DNA of 64,000 nucleotides, from contig CM060470.1 in NCBI GenBank assembly GCA_030544235.1, positions 25,795,098 through 25,859,097 of the forward strand. The letters run 5' to 3'. Below, piece after piece: positions 11,061-21,759 of this stretch. The notes under the pieces were generated by a model, which did no database searches, had not been told where the DNA came from, and worked only from the letters and a program-made list of their open reading frames with translations. Position 1 is the first letter of the stretch. Every line of letters begins with the position of its first letter. This DNA is from Lepturacanthus savala (Eukaryota > Chordata > Actinopteri > Scombriformes > Trichiuridae). A program made the translations under genes and the position numbers.

Positions 11061-14000
11061 CTCTTTTGTAAGAAGATAAAATGATACAGCCTAAGTTGGC
11101 ATTTTAACCAAAAAATAAAACTTTCAGTTGCAATGAAATTGCTTCACAAGCCTATACAAAAACCCATTTTCCCTCACAATGTTTCAGCAGTTAAATATAC
11201 CTGTAAAACCAAGGACAGACATAATATAAACCAATCTGACTTCTTAATGAACCATCTAGATGTCAGTCTGACAGGCCGATGAGTTAAACTAAAATATAGG
11301 AGCTAGTCATTTAATCGGCCTTGTCTGTGAAAAAAATAAAAAACAAACCTGAGCCGATTGTAATCACTTATAATGAAAAATTTGGCGCTGCTGCCCCTCA
11401 GACAACCAGCAAACTACTGCTTGTAAGTTAAATCAATTCCTTGTTGTTTCGGCAGATGAGATTTGCTGACACTAAGAACAATAAAGAAAATCACAAGCCT
11501 CAGTCATTAAGCAAGATATATATGCATTATTTTATACAATTCACGAAATCTCGAGATACTGACTGGTTTTGCCACTTTCCATTGTTTATTGCATTAATGC
11601 TAAGCTAATTAACTGCTGGGTACCATCTTATTTAGGGTAAAATCATGAATGGAGTTGATCTTCTCATCTAACTCTTGACAAGAAAGCAGATCAGCACATT
11701 TACAAAAACCCAGAACCATTCCTTTAAAATCATTTGTTTATCAGAATTGTACCGGTTGTAATCTTAATGAGAGCGTATGTTTGGGCTTTGTGGTGTTATG
11801 GTGGCACTAATGTTGTGTAATTAAACTAACTTGGCCCTCCGCACCCATCCCCTCCCTGAACCGTCACCACACCTCTACTCTTCTTTCTCTGCCCTCAAAT
11901 CACACCACTACAGCTGTTGAGACTAGCTCACCTCTTTCTTTGTTTCTGTCTTCCTGGCGGTCTGAGTCTATCTCCCTCATTCTCCTTGCCTTGCTCTCTG
12001 CGAGTACTTGTGCTAGCACGGCAGTTTGGCCGATGGTCTGGATATAGTGGGTGTGTGTCAAACGGCACCTTCCCTCTGAGGAAAAATGCACAGGGAGCGC
12101 TGCAGGAGGAGGGGGAGGAGAGTGTGTGTGTGTGTGTGGGGGGGGGGGGCACAGACACTCACACACATAGCACAAACACACATACACTGCATGGTGATGT
12201 CATCTAGAATGACATCATCCCATGGAGGGGAGCCAAGGGACCTGATGGGTTAGCATCCTCCAGTGAGTAAAAGGGAGAGAGCGAGAAGGAGACAGAGACA
12301 GAGGAAGACTTATAGAAAGAGAAAGGAGGAAAAATGGGGAATGGATAATGAAAGAGAGACAATGACTGATCTGAATTTCCATTCTTTGTTTTCTAATCTA
12401 CATGACAGCTTCTTGTTTTTATAATCTTTGCTGCAGTCACACATCTCTTTTTTTTAAATACTTGATTCATTTCCATTTGCAGGTGTTACTGTCCTGAGGG
12501 AAGTATGCATGAGTGCAGCTAAAGTGCAGCTAGAGTGCAAGTGAATCAATACCAGTGAGCTAACACTCACACACACACACACACATCACAAGCATAATAT
12601 CTGCCCACCATCATGTCATATGCAAGTGCATGTGGAGTGTATGAAACTTGACACAGTAGGCTTTATGCACAGCAACGCATATGCACACATAGACACGTGG
12701 ACATGCATGGGCTCACAAATAAACACACTCTCACACACACTGAGTGCTTAGCAGGGACACCTGTGTCTCTGCGTGTTTCCATTGTTGTCCACTTGGCTGT
12801 GCTGTGCTCCACACTGTGCTCCCTGCATGCCTGCCATCTGAAATCAGACACCTATGGACCAGCATCCTGCCAGAGTGTACACTGCTCCTTCTCTGGAGCC
12901 GCTGCCGATGCTGAGGACATTCCACTTGGCACACGCTAATGTATTCTTTGTAAAAAATAAAATAATAAATAAATAAAATAAATAAATAATTTATTGCTGT
13001 GATAGCAAAATTATGATTGTGCCCACTTTTCTTTGTAGCCGGTCATAGGCTGTCTTTCAAATACTTTGATGAACTGCCCATAACATGCTTCCTTTCAAGC
13101 CAGTGTCTATATAGATGAAAGCTGGTCTTTCCAATACATGATGATTCAATCTTTCTTATCGCTCTCTGCTGTCAGTGGCAAACTGACTCAACAGTATAAA
13201 TAGAGAGGCATGCAATGTGGAACAGAGAGGAGCAGGAATGAGAGATAGGAAGGGAATGAGGGAGGGCTGGTCGTGATGTGAGGGTGTGAGTCCACACAAT
13301 GGAGGAAAAATGTAGTCATTCACAATCAAATGAAATAACCAGAAAAGATGAAGATGGGATGTTATCTGTTCTGCATCTTTTCTTCACAGAATTATTACTC
13401 AGTGCCATAGATGTGATTTGAAGCATGGACTACACAGATTTGACGGCCTTCTACGTTTTTAAATTCTCGTGAAGTTCATGGACGTCTGTGTGACTTTTGT
13501 TTCGGTGCAATAACTCAGTTTATTCAGAGCAGAGAAGAGGAAGCAGGTGGATTTAGTGTTTACTTCCCCTTTATCTCCCTTCACTTTGTGTTTTGTTGGA
13601 ATGATAGCTTGCATGCTATCTCATCCTTGACTTAAAATATATGGCGCGTGTCACGCAGACTATCTGATGAACAGTCAGTTAATAATTCACAACCACCGAC
13701 ATGCATTTACACACATAGTTTACATAATGCATGAAAAACACTCTGGTCTCTCTCTCACACAGCATGTTTTAACCTAATTTAAGCTTTTGGTGTTCAAGTG
13801 GTCCTCGACATTTTATTTTATTAGTTTACTGTGTATCAATCAGGGTAAATTGCACTACCATTACCACAAACACACATAGGCTATTTTTGATCTTATTTGA
13901 TGTATCTGTACCTAGTCCAATCTTCATCCACTCATTCCTACCTTCTTTCTTTCCTCTGTATATTGTATTGGTATGGCAACAATGGCAGAAGCCCACTCCT

Positions 14001-14700
14001 ACTCTCTTCCTATCTTAGTCATAGGCCTCACTCATGAAGCACCAGCTGAAGGCCTTCAACGGTGACGATGTGCGTTTCCTCTCGCCGCCTTCTTATGCAT
14101 GAAAAGCGGAGCCCAGATCCACCTCTCAACTAAGAGTAAAGAGGAATCAGAATTCAGTGTGTCTCTTTGTATTAGCCAGTTCTACAGGTAGGTTTGCATG
14201 CATCTGAGTAATGCCTTTGTAGGTCAAGAGAAAGGGGTCATATACATTGTCTTCAGGTAATGGTTGGTTTATGTAAGGGGACAAATAGGTCAAACAATTA
14301 TCGCTCAATTGAAGGCAATCCTTTTCTTTCCTGCGTGTGAGAGAGCAGCATCGTTCCATCTCACCAAGCAGCGGTCTCTATTGACTTAGTTCTGCTCTGG
14401 ATACAGGGTGCTTCACAAGGGACCGGCTTCAACCACTGTTTCCTCTCCAGGGTCCATAGACACACAGGCCAGGACGTAAACTTATTAACTAAGAGAGAAG
14501 CTATGCACACTCACATCTATAACCTCTCTGACATTTTATCCATCAGGTTAATTGAGTGAACAACATTGATCTCGGATGCGTCCCCCAGCTGACAAGGATA
14601 ACATTGACAGTGACAGCGATGATGTGTGCATGCTGGCAGTGCATTTTCTGTCGGTAGCGTGCAGCGAACGCACAGCTGTCATGTTAAGTGTCCTGCAATT
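11060..14700. other. Intergenic DNA with simple repeats, no gene recognised
   Basis: No frame has the character of a known protein. Simple repeats include a TG plus poly-G run at about 12,122-12,150, (CA)n at about 12,568-12,586 and an A/T-rich (aaat)n patch at about 12,950-12,990. A TATAAATAG motif at 13,195-13,203 is followed by purine-rich sequence but no supported exon. Frames at 11.9-12.2 kb and 12.66-12.93 kb overlap microsatellites and were not called. Confidence 0.5.
12195..12217. repeat. Palindrome TGATGTCAT...ATGACATCA
   Basis: tgatgtcat (12,195-12,203), spacer ctaga, atgacatca (12,209-12,217). It uses the same 9-mer pair as the palindrome at 3,445-3,469 but in the opposite order, again beside a dinucleotide repeat. 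Function is unknown. Confidence 0.55.
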
Positions 14701-14714
14701 GTCAAGATATTTGA

Positions 14715-15995
14715 GATTTAAAGGTGTCACCCCAGTGTGAAATCAAAATCAAATGTGATGGCTTGACAAAATCCGATCCAATCAACCATAAAAACCTGGA
14801 GGACATTATACAACATCTAAAATCAACTTCCTGCTGTGTAGATATTCTGCCAACAGGTTTCTTATAAAAAATGTTTCTGTGTGGCCTCAGATCTCCTACA
14901 CATTGGAAACACATCTCTTGCCTCAGGTGTATTCCCACAGGCCCTAAAAGCTGCAGTCAACAAGCCACTTCAAAAAGGAACAATTTAGACAATTCAAGAA
15001 TAAATAACTACAGGCCCATATCAAATCTTAAGTAATATCATTGAAAAGGCAGTTTTTAAACAGCTGACTAATTTTATGGCACTGAACAACTGTTTTAATG
15101 TCTACCAGTCAGGTTTCCGACCACACAACAGCACTGAGACAGCTCTTGTTAAGGTCTTCAATGACATCCATTTAAACACAGACAGTGGCAAAATTTCACT
15201 CTTAGTATTATGATGTTGGTAGTGGACGTGTAGTGTTCAGGTGAGAAAAACGATGAGACACTGTACTGTTCAGTGCTTGAACTTTTACTCCATATCTTTA
15301 TGGTAACAACAACGGGTGTAACTGCAATAATCAAAAAGTGAGCATGTGCTGCACTACATTACAAGTATTACTGGATCTCAGTGCTGCATTCAACACAGTT
15401 GACCACAACATATTATTAGACCAATCGGAGAACTGGGTGGGACTTACTGGCATAGCACTAAAGTGGTTTGAATCAAGCACAGACACTACTTTGTTTCCAT
15501 ATGTAACTACACTTCTAAACATACAGATATAATCTATGGGGTCCCCCAAGGTTCAATTCTGGGGACTCTACTATACAACATTTATATGGTCCCACTAGAT
15601 AAGATTGGGGAAGAAACAAAATTACCATAATTATGCAGATGACACACAAATTGACATTATCATATCACCAGGAGATTATAATCTGGGTGTAGTTATGGGC
15701 TCAGACTTGAAGAATATATCAACTACAGGTCTATTGCAACTGTCACTGTGTTTGAGACAGAGCTGAAGACTTTTCTGTTTGCAGCTGCCTATTGCTGATG
15801 TAATTTCTTAATTATTTTTCACTGCACTGGAACTTTGCTTTTGTTTTTGTTTTTCATTTTTAAATTTGAATTTTTGATTTTTCCCCTTTTTGTTTTTAAA
15901 TTGTATCTTGATACATTTAATGTTGCATGTAAAGCACTTTGAATTACCTTGCTGTTGAAATGTGCTATGAAATTAACTTGCCTTGCCCTTCCTTG
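14715..15995 (+). mobile_element. L2-like LINE, decayed and internally deleted
   Basis: Translated pieces on the plus strand follow a fish L2-like reverse transcriptase in order. They are a LEDIIQHLKSTSCCVDILPTG stretch at about 14,790-14,855, a palm-approach NSTETALVKVFNDIHLNTDSG block at about 15,127-15,186, then the LDLSAAFNTVDHNILL catalytic-region motif at about 15,372-15,418. A GVPQGSILG-like motif follows at about 15,539-15,565 and a YADDTQI-like motif at about 15,630-15,650. The C-terminal segment jumps from an NLGV-like piece (about 15,680) to FETELKTFLF (about 15,750), showing an internal deletion. The 3' end has the typical aaagcactttgaattacctt and a short gcctt-repeat tail near 15,930-15,995. 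It carries a 153 bp insertion and frameshifts, so it is inactive. Confidence 0.85.
15204..15370. mobile_element. 153-bp insertion with 7-bp target duplication inside the LINE
   Basis: The heptamer agtatta occurs at 15,204-15,210 and again at 15,364-15,370. Between them 15,211-15,363 begins tgatgttgg and ends cattaca (TG...CA). Skipping the insert and one heptamer joins two halves of the LINE reverse transcriptase in the same frame, so it landed after the LINE. The ends (tgatgttggtagtg and the complement of cactacattaca) are loosely inverted. It could be a tiny LTR-like or TIR-type non-autonomous element. Confidence 0.6.
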
Positions 15996-15999
15996 CCTC

Positions 16000-18900
16000 T
16001 TATACACATACCCTGTGTTTTATTTGAAGTTTTGATATCCATAACAAGATATAATTATGGTTTGACCAAAAATCATTTTATTATAGTTTTACATATCCTC
16101 AGGTTTCTTTCTGGGGTTTTAGAAAGAACAGGTTGTACTTCTGTGTCTGCCTTATTAATGTTAATGAGCCTCTCCTCTAATTGGCTGATTTGAATAGAAT
16201 GGGCAGTGGGTTGTGATTGTATGACATCACAACTTCAGAGATGTCTTGTTTTATGGCACAGTTTCTGAATACAGGTTGTGTGCCACTATCCCAGGAGCAA
16301 CTCCAGGAGTTCAAGCAAAGTTTACTAGTGGTCAAACAGTAGAATTACAAGTATGGCATCCCTCATGAGATGCTATTGGGCCCAAAAAGCCTTTTCCCCA
16401 TCCATTATCACGTGGAAAGGAGTGGCTTTAAAATGGTGGATACTTTTTCCTGAGCACCACAACAGCTGCAAAATGATTTGTTTGTAAATGTATCAGCATT
16501 TAATACATTCAGTTTTATAACATCTGGAAAATCTAGAAGAGCTACATGATTGAATTATTTTAACCCCATTCAAGTTAGCCGGAGGACTAAACTGGAAGAG
16601 TTGACGGAAGTCTGTGGTTCCAATAGGCCCATGCACAGTATAGGCTGCATTCAGGTAAACTCTCATAGGAATGAACATCGCTGTATCCAGACATTATTAC
16701 TATATCCACTCTGTGTGTATTTCTCTGTGGACTTAACTTAGTGTTTTGAGAGAGACTAGTTATATAACACATACACTTTCTTATAATCAAGCAAATCTCA
16801 CTCACTACAAACTCTCTCAATCTCTACTCCTTTAAATGTAAAAGGAAAGTCACAATCAGAGAAGTATCATTTTGACTTCACTGATGACTAAATTGCAACT
16901 GGGACTAATATTGGGCTGTTTTTAGATTCGTTCCACATTTATTATTACATTAATTCTGCTTTGTGGACCCTAAGTAGGTAAATATATAAACAGGTGGTTC
17001 AAGAAAGAAAAAGGAGAACAAAAGTGTTATTCTGTTTATTACATTTTCACTTTCCATATCACTGCAGTAGGCTACTTACAAAACAAAATGTCTTGCAAAA
17101 GTGTTGAGAAGCTGAAATGATGTCAGTCGTGTGCACGTGTTATTACACATGCACCACACAAACTTATTTTTTCGTTTTGAGTCATGTCGATTCCTCCCAC
17201 ACAATATGATTTTTCAATTGTTCCTCCTGTCTTCGTAGGCCTATTCTAAATATCTCAACTACTGTTTGTTTTGTTAAGGTGTGACCTTTTTAACTGTCCT
17301 CTTACGCATGTGACGTTCGTTGAAAACGCTTCAGATAGATAATCGATTACAAAGTCGAATCAAGACATTTTTGTAAACAGCTGTGTTGAAGCGCAGTGGG
17401 CGGAAGGGGGTGGGTTGGACCCATTTCTCTTCCTTATTGATTTACCCATTTATCAAATTTAAATTTAAGTTAATTTGTATTAAATGATATTAAATAGGCC
17501 TACTGATTCCAAAAGTATGTGAAATAGTGGGACTAATATCAACCTTCCAGCGCTTCATCTCATTTTCCTTGACAAACTTTCAGGAGAAGTCTGACCTGGT
17601 GCGTGTGCAACTTGGAGTTAATCAAACAAGTTCATAAAAGAGTTCAGAACAGTTCATAAACGACGCCTTTTATGCACATCGGTTTTATATTTTCAATAAG
17701 TCTGCAGTTAACTTTTAAAGCAGAGTGCGCAGCAAACTGACACAAACTTACTGAACAGTGTCTGCTGTGGGATAAGAGAAACCTACGTGTTTCAAAGTAG
17801 AAATGATTAAAAAAATACTCTCCTTTCTTTTGGCGCTCTAGTTGCATTCATGTTCTTCATCGGTGACCTTAAAGGGGAACCGCAGCCCATCAGATTATTG
17901 CGCTTGATTACTGTTTCTTCTTTGCATTCTGGCTGTGCATCAGCCCACACATCGTGCAGATATTCAAATACTGCTGCATAACTGGGAGTGTGACACTCAC
18001 AAAACACATAAACACACACTCAAAAAGAGAGTGAGAGGGGTTATCAGTTTAATTTAGGCACGAAACACAGAAACCTTAGTGTAGGTTACCAGTTACACAG
18101 CCAGTAGGTGTAAATAATAACTAGGTTAATACTGGCAGGCAATTTTTTAAAAAATCCACTGTGATTTTCGATGTAAACCAGCCCTCAAAGTTTGACATAT
18201 TTAACTTAATGTTAAAGAGTGTGTTGGTTCTGTCAAAAGCAACTAAAACAATATGTTTAAAATATGAGAATTCAATATTATTTATAGTTAGCGATACTGA
18301 TCGATGATCATCTAATTGAATAAGTTTTTGTTTTATCATCGGAAAAAACGTTATTTCATGAGATTTTTCATAAGACAAAGCGAAGACATTTTCAATGTTT
18401 CCTCAAATAATCAACATTAATATTTACGTATCCTCTCACGCAGTAAACACTGCAAACATTTCTTTGATAAATCCAAATAAATTTCCTATTGAACACTGCA
18501 ACCTGGCTCTGGAAATTCTCCACAAGCTAAAGAGTCGCAGTATTTGGAGCAAGTGACATTGGAGTTGTTTTTGTTTTTTCCTGTTGTGTCTTGTTTTATG
18601 GCTGGACATATATTTCACTTTAATTATCAGCGTAGCACAAACATGAAATGTGCAGCCCCTGCCTTATAACGGACTGACCGGTGACGCATGATTTCTGAGA
18701 GAGCATTAGATATCAGCCCTTAATTTAAGACGTGGTGGTGCAGTGCTCGCTGGAAGATGAGGACGATGACAGTGAGGTAACCTTTTAAAATCAAGCTTCT
18801 GATTACAAGCAGCACTTTTACGCGCTGGCTATCGACCGTACAGACTATTACTTGGATGGTAGGTAATTCCCTTTCACTTTGAGTGGAGATGCCATAATTG

Positions 18901-19900
18901 GACAAACTGCATGTTTCTACATATAACAAACTATACCACATAAAGTAAACTGAAATCATATTTACTTTATGCGGCCTCTAAAGAGTTTACACGTGTGTTC
19001 AGTGTATTTTACGCATGGAGAGTACCTGCTTTTTTGTATCCAAGCCACTTCATTATACTCTGCACACTCAGCCTGCGGGGATATGTTAAACAGACAATTT
19101 CACAAAGCTTTAAAGGGGTTTTGTATAGGCCTGAAACTGCGTCGGCCTAATATATACGTGCAGATGATCTTATATGGAATTGTTCTATGGATAATCTTCG
19201 TTCATCTGTTGTAATAAAGCTGGCGCACTTATCAGACGTGTATTTTTTTTAGTTAATATGCAGTCTTTGAAATTCACTTCCTGTAGCCTTCTTACAATCG
19301 TGCCAAACATGTTGTCACAACCCCTGCGAGGTCAAAAATAGTTTCAAGGGCATTTAGGAGCTGAGGGCGCTTGCTGGTAGTCATTTGTTACAAACGTAAT
19401 AATCTACGCGGTTTCTGTGAAGCCTGTGTTGCCACAGTCAGGCTGCCTGGAGAAGAGGGGCTTCTTGATGGTGACTTCACTGACACCAACAACTTCCTGA
19501 CGCAACGCTACTGTAACAGCGGCGGGGAAACAGGGAGCTCACCTTTTTTAACCGATGAACCAACATGATCCTACTTCTACATAATAAAGTTGTCCCAGCT
19601 CTCTCCTCCTCTCGTTTCCAACGGCATGTGACAGGCTCTTCGCATCAAAGTGTTGCAGGCGTATGTCCAATGTTACAGTTTGTACAACATAAAAAAGCAC
19701 TTCATGACACACTGGTCTACTTGTTGCGTTGCTCCACGGTCCTGTCGTTGCCACCAGGAAGCAAATATAACCTGTAGTGTAAGTAATTTCCAAAAATGTT
19801 CTTCCCATATGTTTTGTTCCATAAGTTCCACCCAGAGAAAGTCAACTTTTTTTACGCCACATATAACCAGTGACGCACTGCGTAACCCGTCAAGAGAAAT
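16000..19900. other. Intergenic DNA, no gene recognised
   Basis: I see no protein domain or RNA gene. Frames of 60-85 codons are scattered on both strands with no conserved character. From about 17.3 kb onward CpG becomes more frequent, rising into the GC-richer block after 19.9 kb. Confidence 0.5.
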
Positions 19901-20810
19901 AATGGACGGAGAGAATAATAAGCCCACTTTAATCAGGTTAGATGATTTGTGTTAAATTCTAAGTGTAGGGGGGGTGTAATTGTCTATATAACACTACACG
20001 AGTCGTTGGGGGAAGCGGTAGTAACGCGTTACTGCACATCTCGTTACCGCCCTGCGCTGTCCGGGAACTGGCAGTTTGAAGTCGAAAGGCGTGTATACGG
20101 GCTGAATGCGTTTTGAAGGCGGCCGGCTCGCTGAAGTAACAGAGAGAAAGCCTATGAGCGCAACTGGAGGCGATGAAGGAAGCCTGTATGCGAATCGTAT
20201 TCTGTATATTCTAGTTCTGTGAAGATATCCAAGTTACCGAGCCGGGCTTTATGCAAGTGTCTCCGTTCCTATGCGCGCACGCTGGGCGCACCGACTAGTA
20301 GCCTGATCTTGGTGTATCCGATCGGACCCGGACACCGTGTGTAGCTGTTCCACTTCACGCTGAAGGGATGCTGGTCGTCCCAGACACGTGAGCTGAGCTG
20401 ATGACATGACTTTATCGGGGATTTGGATGAGGGGTTTTCTGCGCGTTGTAATGGCACGGCACGCGAACTGGGTTTGCGTGCGCTCGGATACGCGTATGCG
20501 TGTATGTGTGTGTACGTGTGTGTACGTGTGTGCGTGTGTGTGTGTTTTTCTTTCTCTCTCTCGGTCGCTCTGTGTATCCACCGCTCCGCCTCCCCCTTTT
20601 CGCAACATTGACGCAACCAAAAAATACTGGAACAAAAGAAACAACTTCCTTGAAGCTTTGCTGAAACTGCACTTAGTCGGAGAATGGAAGCTTGTTGTCA
20701 ACTTGCCTTGGATGGAAATGTCGAGGTGAGGGTGTCACCAGTGGCCGGCTGGCAGCGAGGGAGATGCAGTCGATTGCTCCGGAACGCATCCAGGCGATCG
20801 AGTAAGTGCC
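19900..20810 (+). promoter_or_regulatory. GC/CpG-rich candidate promoter and first exon, gene unassigned
   Basis: The sequence is clearly more CpG-rich than its surroundings (for example gcgcgcacgctgggcgc at about 20,273, and cgcgaactgg and cgctcggatacgcg near 20,460-20,495). It contains a TG/CG microsatellite at about 20,497-20,545 and ends with two good splice-donor contexts, gtcgag|gtgagg at 20,724/20,725 and cgatcga|gtaagt at 20,800/20,801. Short ATG-initiated frames precede both donors (ATG at 20,683 and at 20,765) but match nothing I recognise. In human the next gene beyond DLEU1 is DLEU7. I cannot show that this is its exon. Confidence 0.35.
20497..20545 (+). repeat. (TG/CG)n microsatellite
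   Basis: Alternating purine-pyrimidine tgtgtgtgtacgtgtgtgta-type sequence, potentially Z-DNA-forming, inside the GC-rich block. It causes Cys/Val- or His/Thr-rich shadow frames. Confidence 0.8.
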
Positions 20811-21626
20811 ATTAAACATCCAGTGGAGTAATTTCAACTTTTGTTGTGTGACCTCCTGACTAGTTGAGTTTTGCCGTTTCGTGCCAGTCACTACAGCGGA
20901 AAAAACAAATAAACAAAAAAAAACAACAAAGTCGTATTGGTGGATTGTCTGCGACACTGCACACAAAGTAAAGTCTCTCGGAGGTAATCTTGGAGGTAAT
21001 GCTGTCGAACTGACGAGGGGAATATAAGTTATGGCCCCGCCACATTCATTGTGGGGGGTGTCGACGTGCACGTTGTCTTCAAAAATGACAAGTTTCTTCG
21101 CTTATTTTTGTTTCCAACAATTTGACATTTGGGAGCCGTTGGCGACGAGGCTTTAACTACACTGCTGTCAACCTAAAATACTCCGCTTGTAGGTCTAATC
21201 CCGCGTAATGTGGAGGATAAATCAATGTATGGGGTAAATGTAGACAACCAATAACCGATTAAATATAGGCCTAAATGTGCTGTGCATTGACAAGTCTTCA
21301 ACACGGACAAGCAGTTTATTATTTGTTATTCATGCAGCACCCTTTGAGCAGTCGCCGGTTGCGTGAAGATCCCGGGTGATCACAACAGAGCTGTGCGGAA
21401 TATATAAATGTGATTTTTTTTTTAATTCAAAAAACCTGAATATGGTGTCGTCATTTCGGGTTTAGTGTGTTCTCACTTTGAGGTTTAACCCGCAGTTTGG
21501 GCGGACGAGCACTCCGCTTTGTCGCGTCGGTGTTTTCACTGCATGAACAAAGGACTGGATGGAGTAGTCGGCTCGGCACAGAGCGTCGGTGGAGCAGGCG
21601 GGCTGTTTACAATAATAACACGAATC

Positions 21627-21658
21627 GGGGGGGGGGGGGGGGGGTGACGTCACGTGAC
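21627..21658 (+). promoter_or_regulatory. G18 run followed by overlapping CRE and E-box palindromes
   Basis: A run of 18 G (21,627-21,644) is directly followed by TGACGTCA (21,645-21,652, perfect CRE) overlapping GTCACGTGAC (21,649-21,658, perfect USF/MITF-type E-box palindrome). Next comes CpG-rich gccgcctcctccaacgggg. Such tandem sites are typical of proximal promoters. No transcript start can be assigned from sequence alone. Confidence 0.5.
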
Positions 21659-21759
21659 TGACAGCCGCCTCCTCCAACGGGGAGGCCGCGTAGCCATCAG
21701 CAACACGCTATATTTGGAAAGTGGTTACATCATCCAGGTACAAGAGGGCTGTGGAGGGA

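Noticed and set aside
11900..12207. Overlapping 76-96 codon frames on both strands
   Set aside because: Composition is driven by TG and G runs; no family pattern.
20249..20729. Frames of 86-150 codons on both strands in the GC-rich block
   Set aside because: They cross the TG/CG microsatellite, overlap each other in several frames and show no domain.
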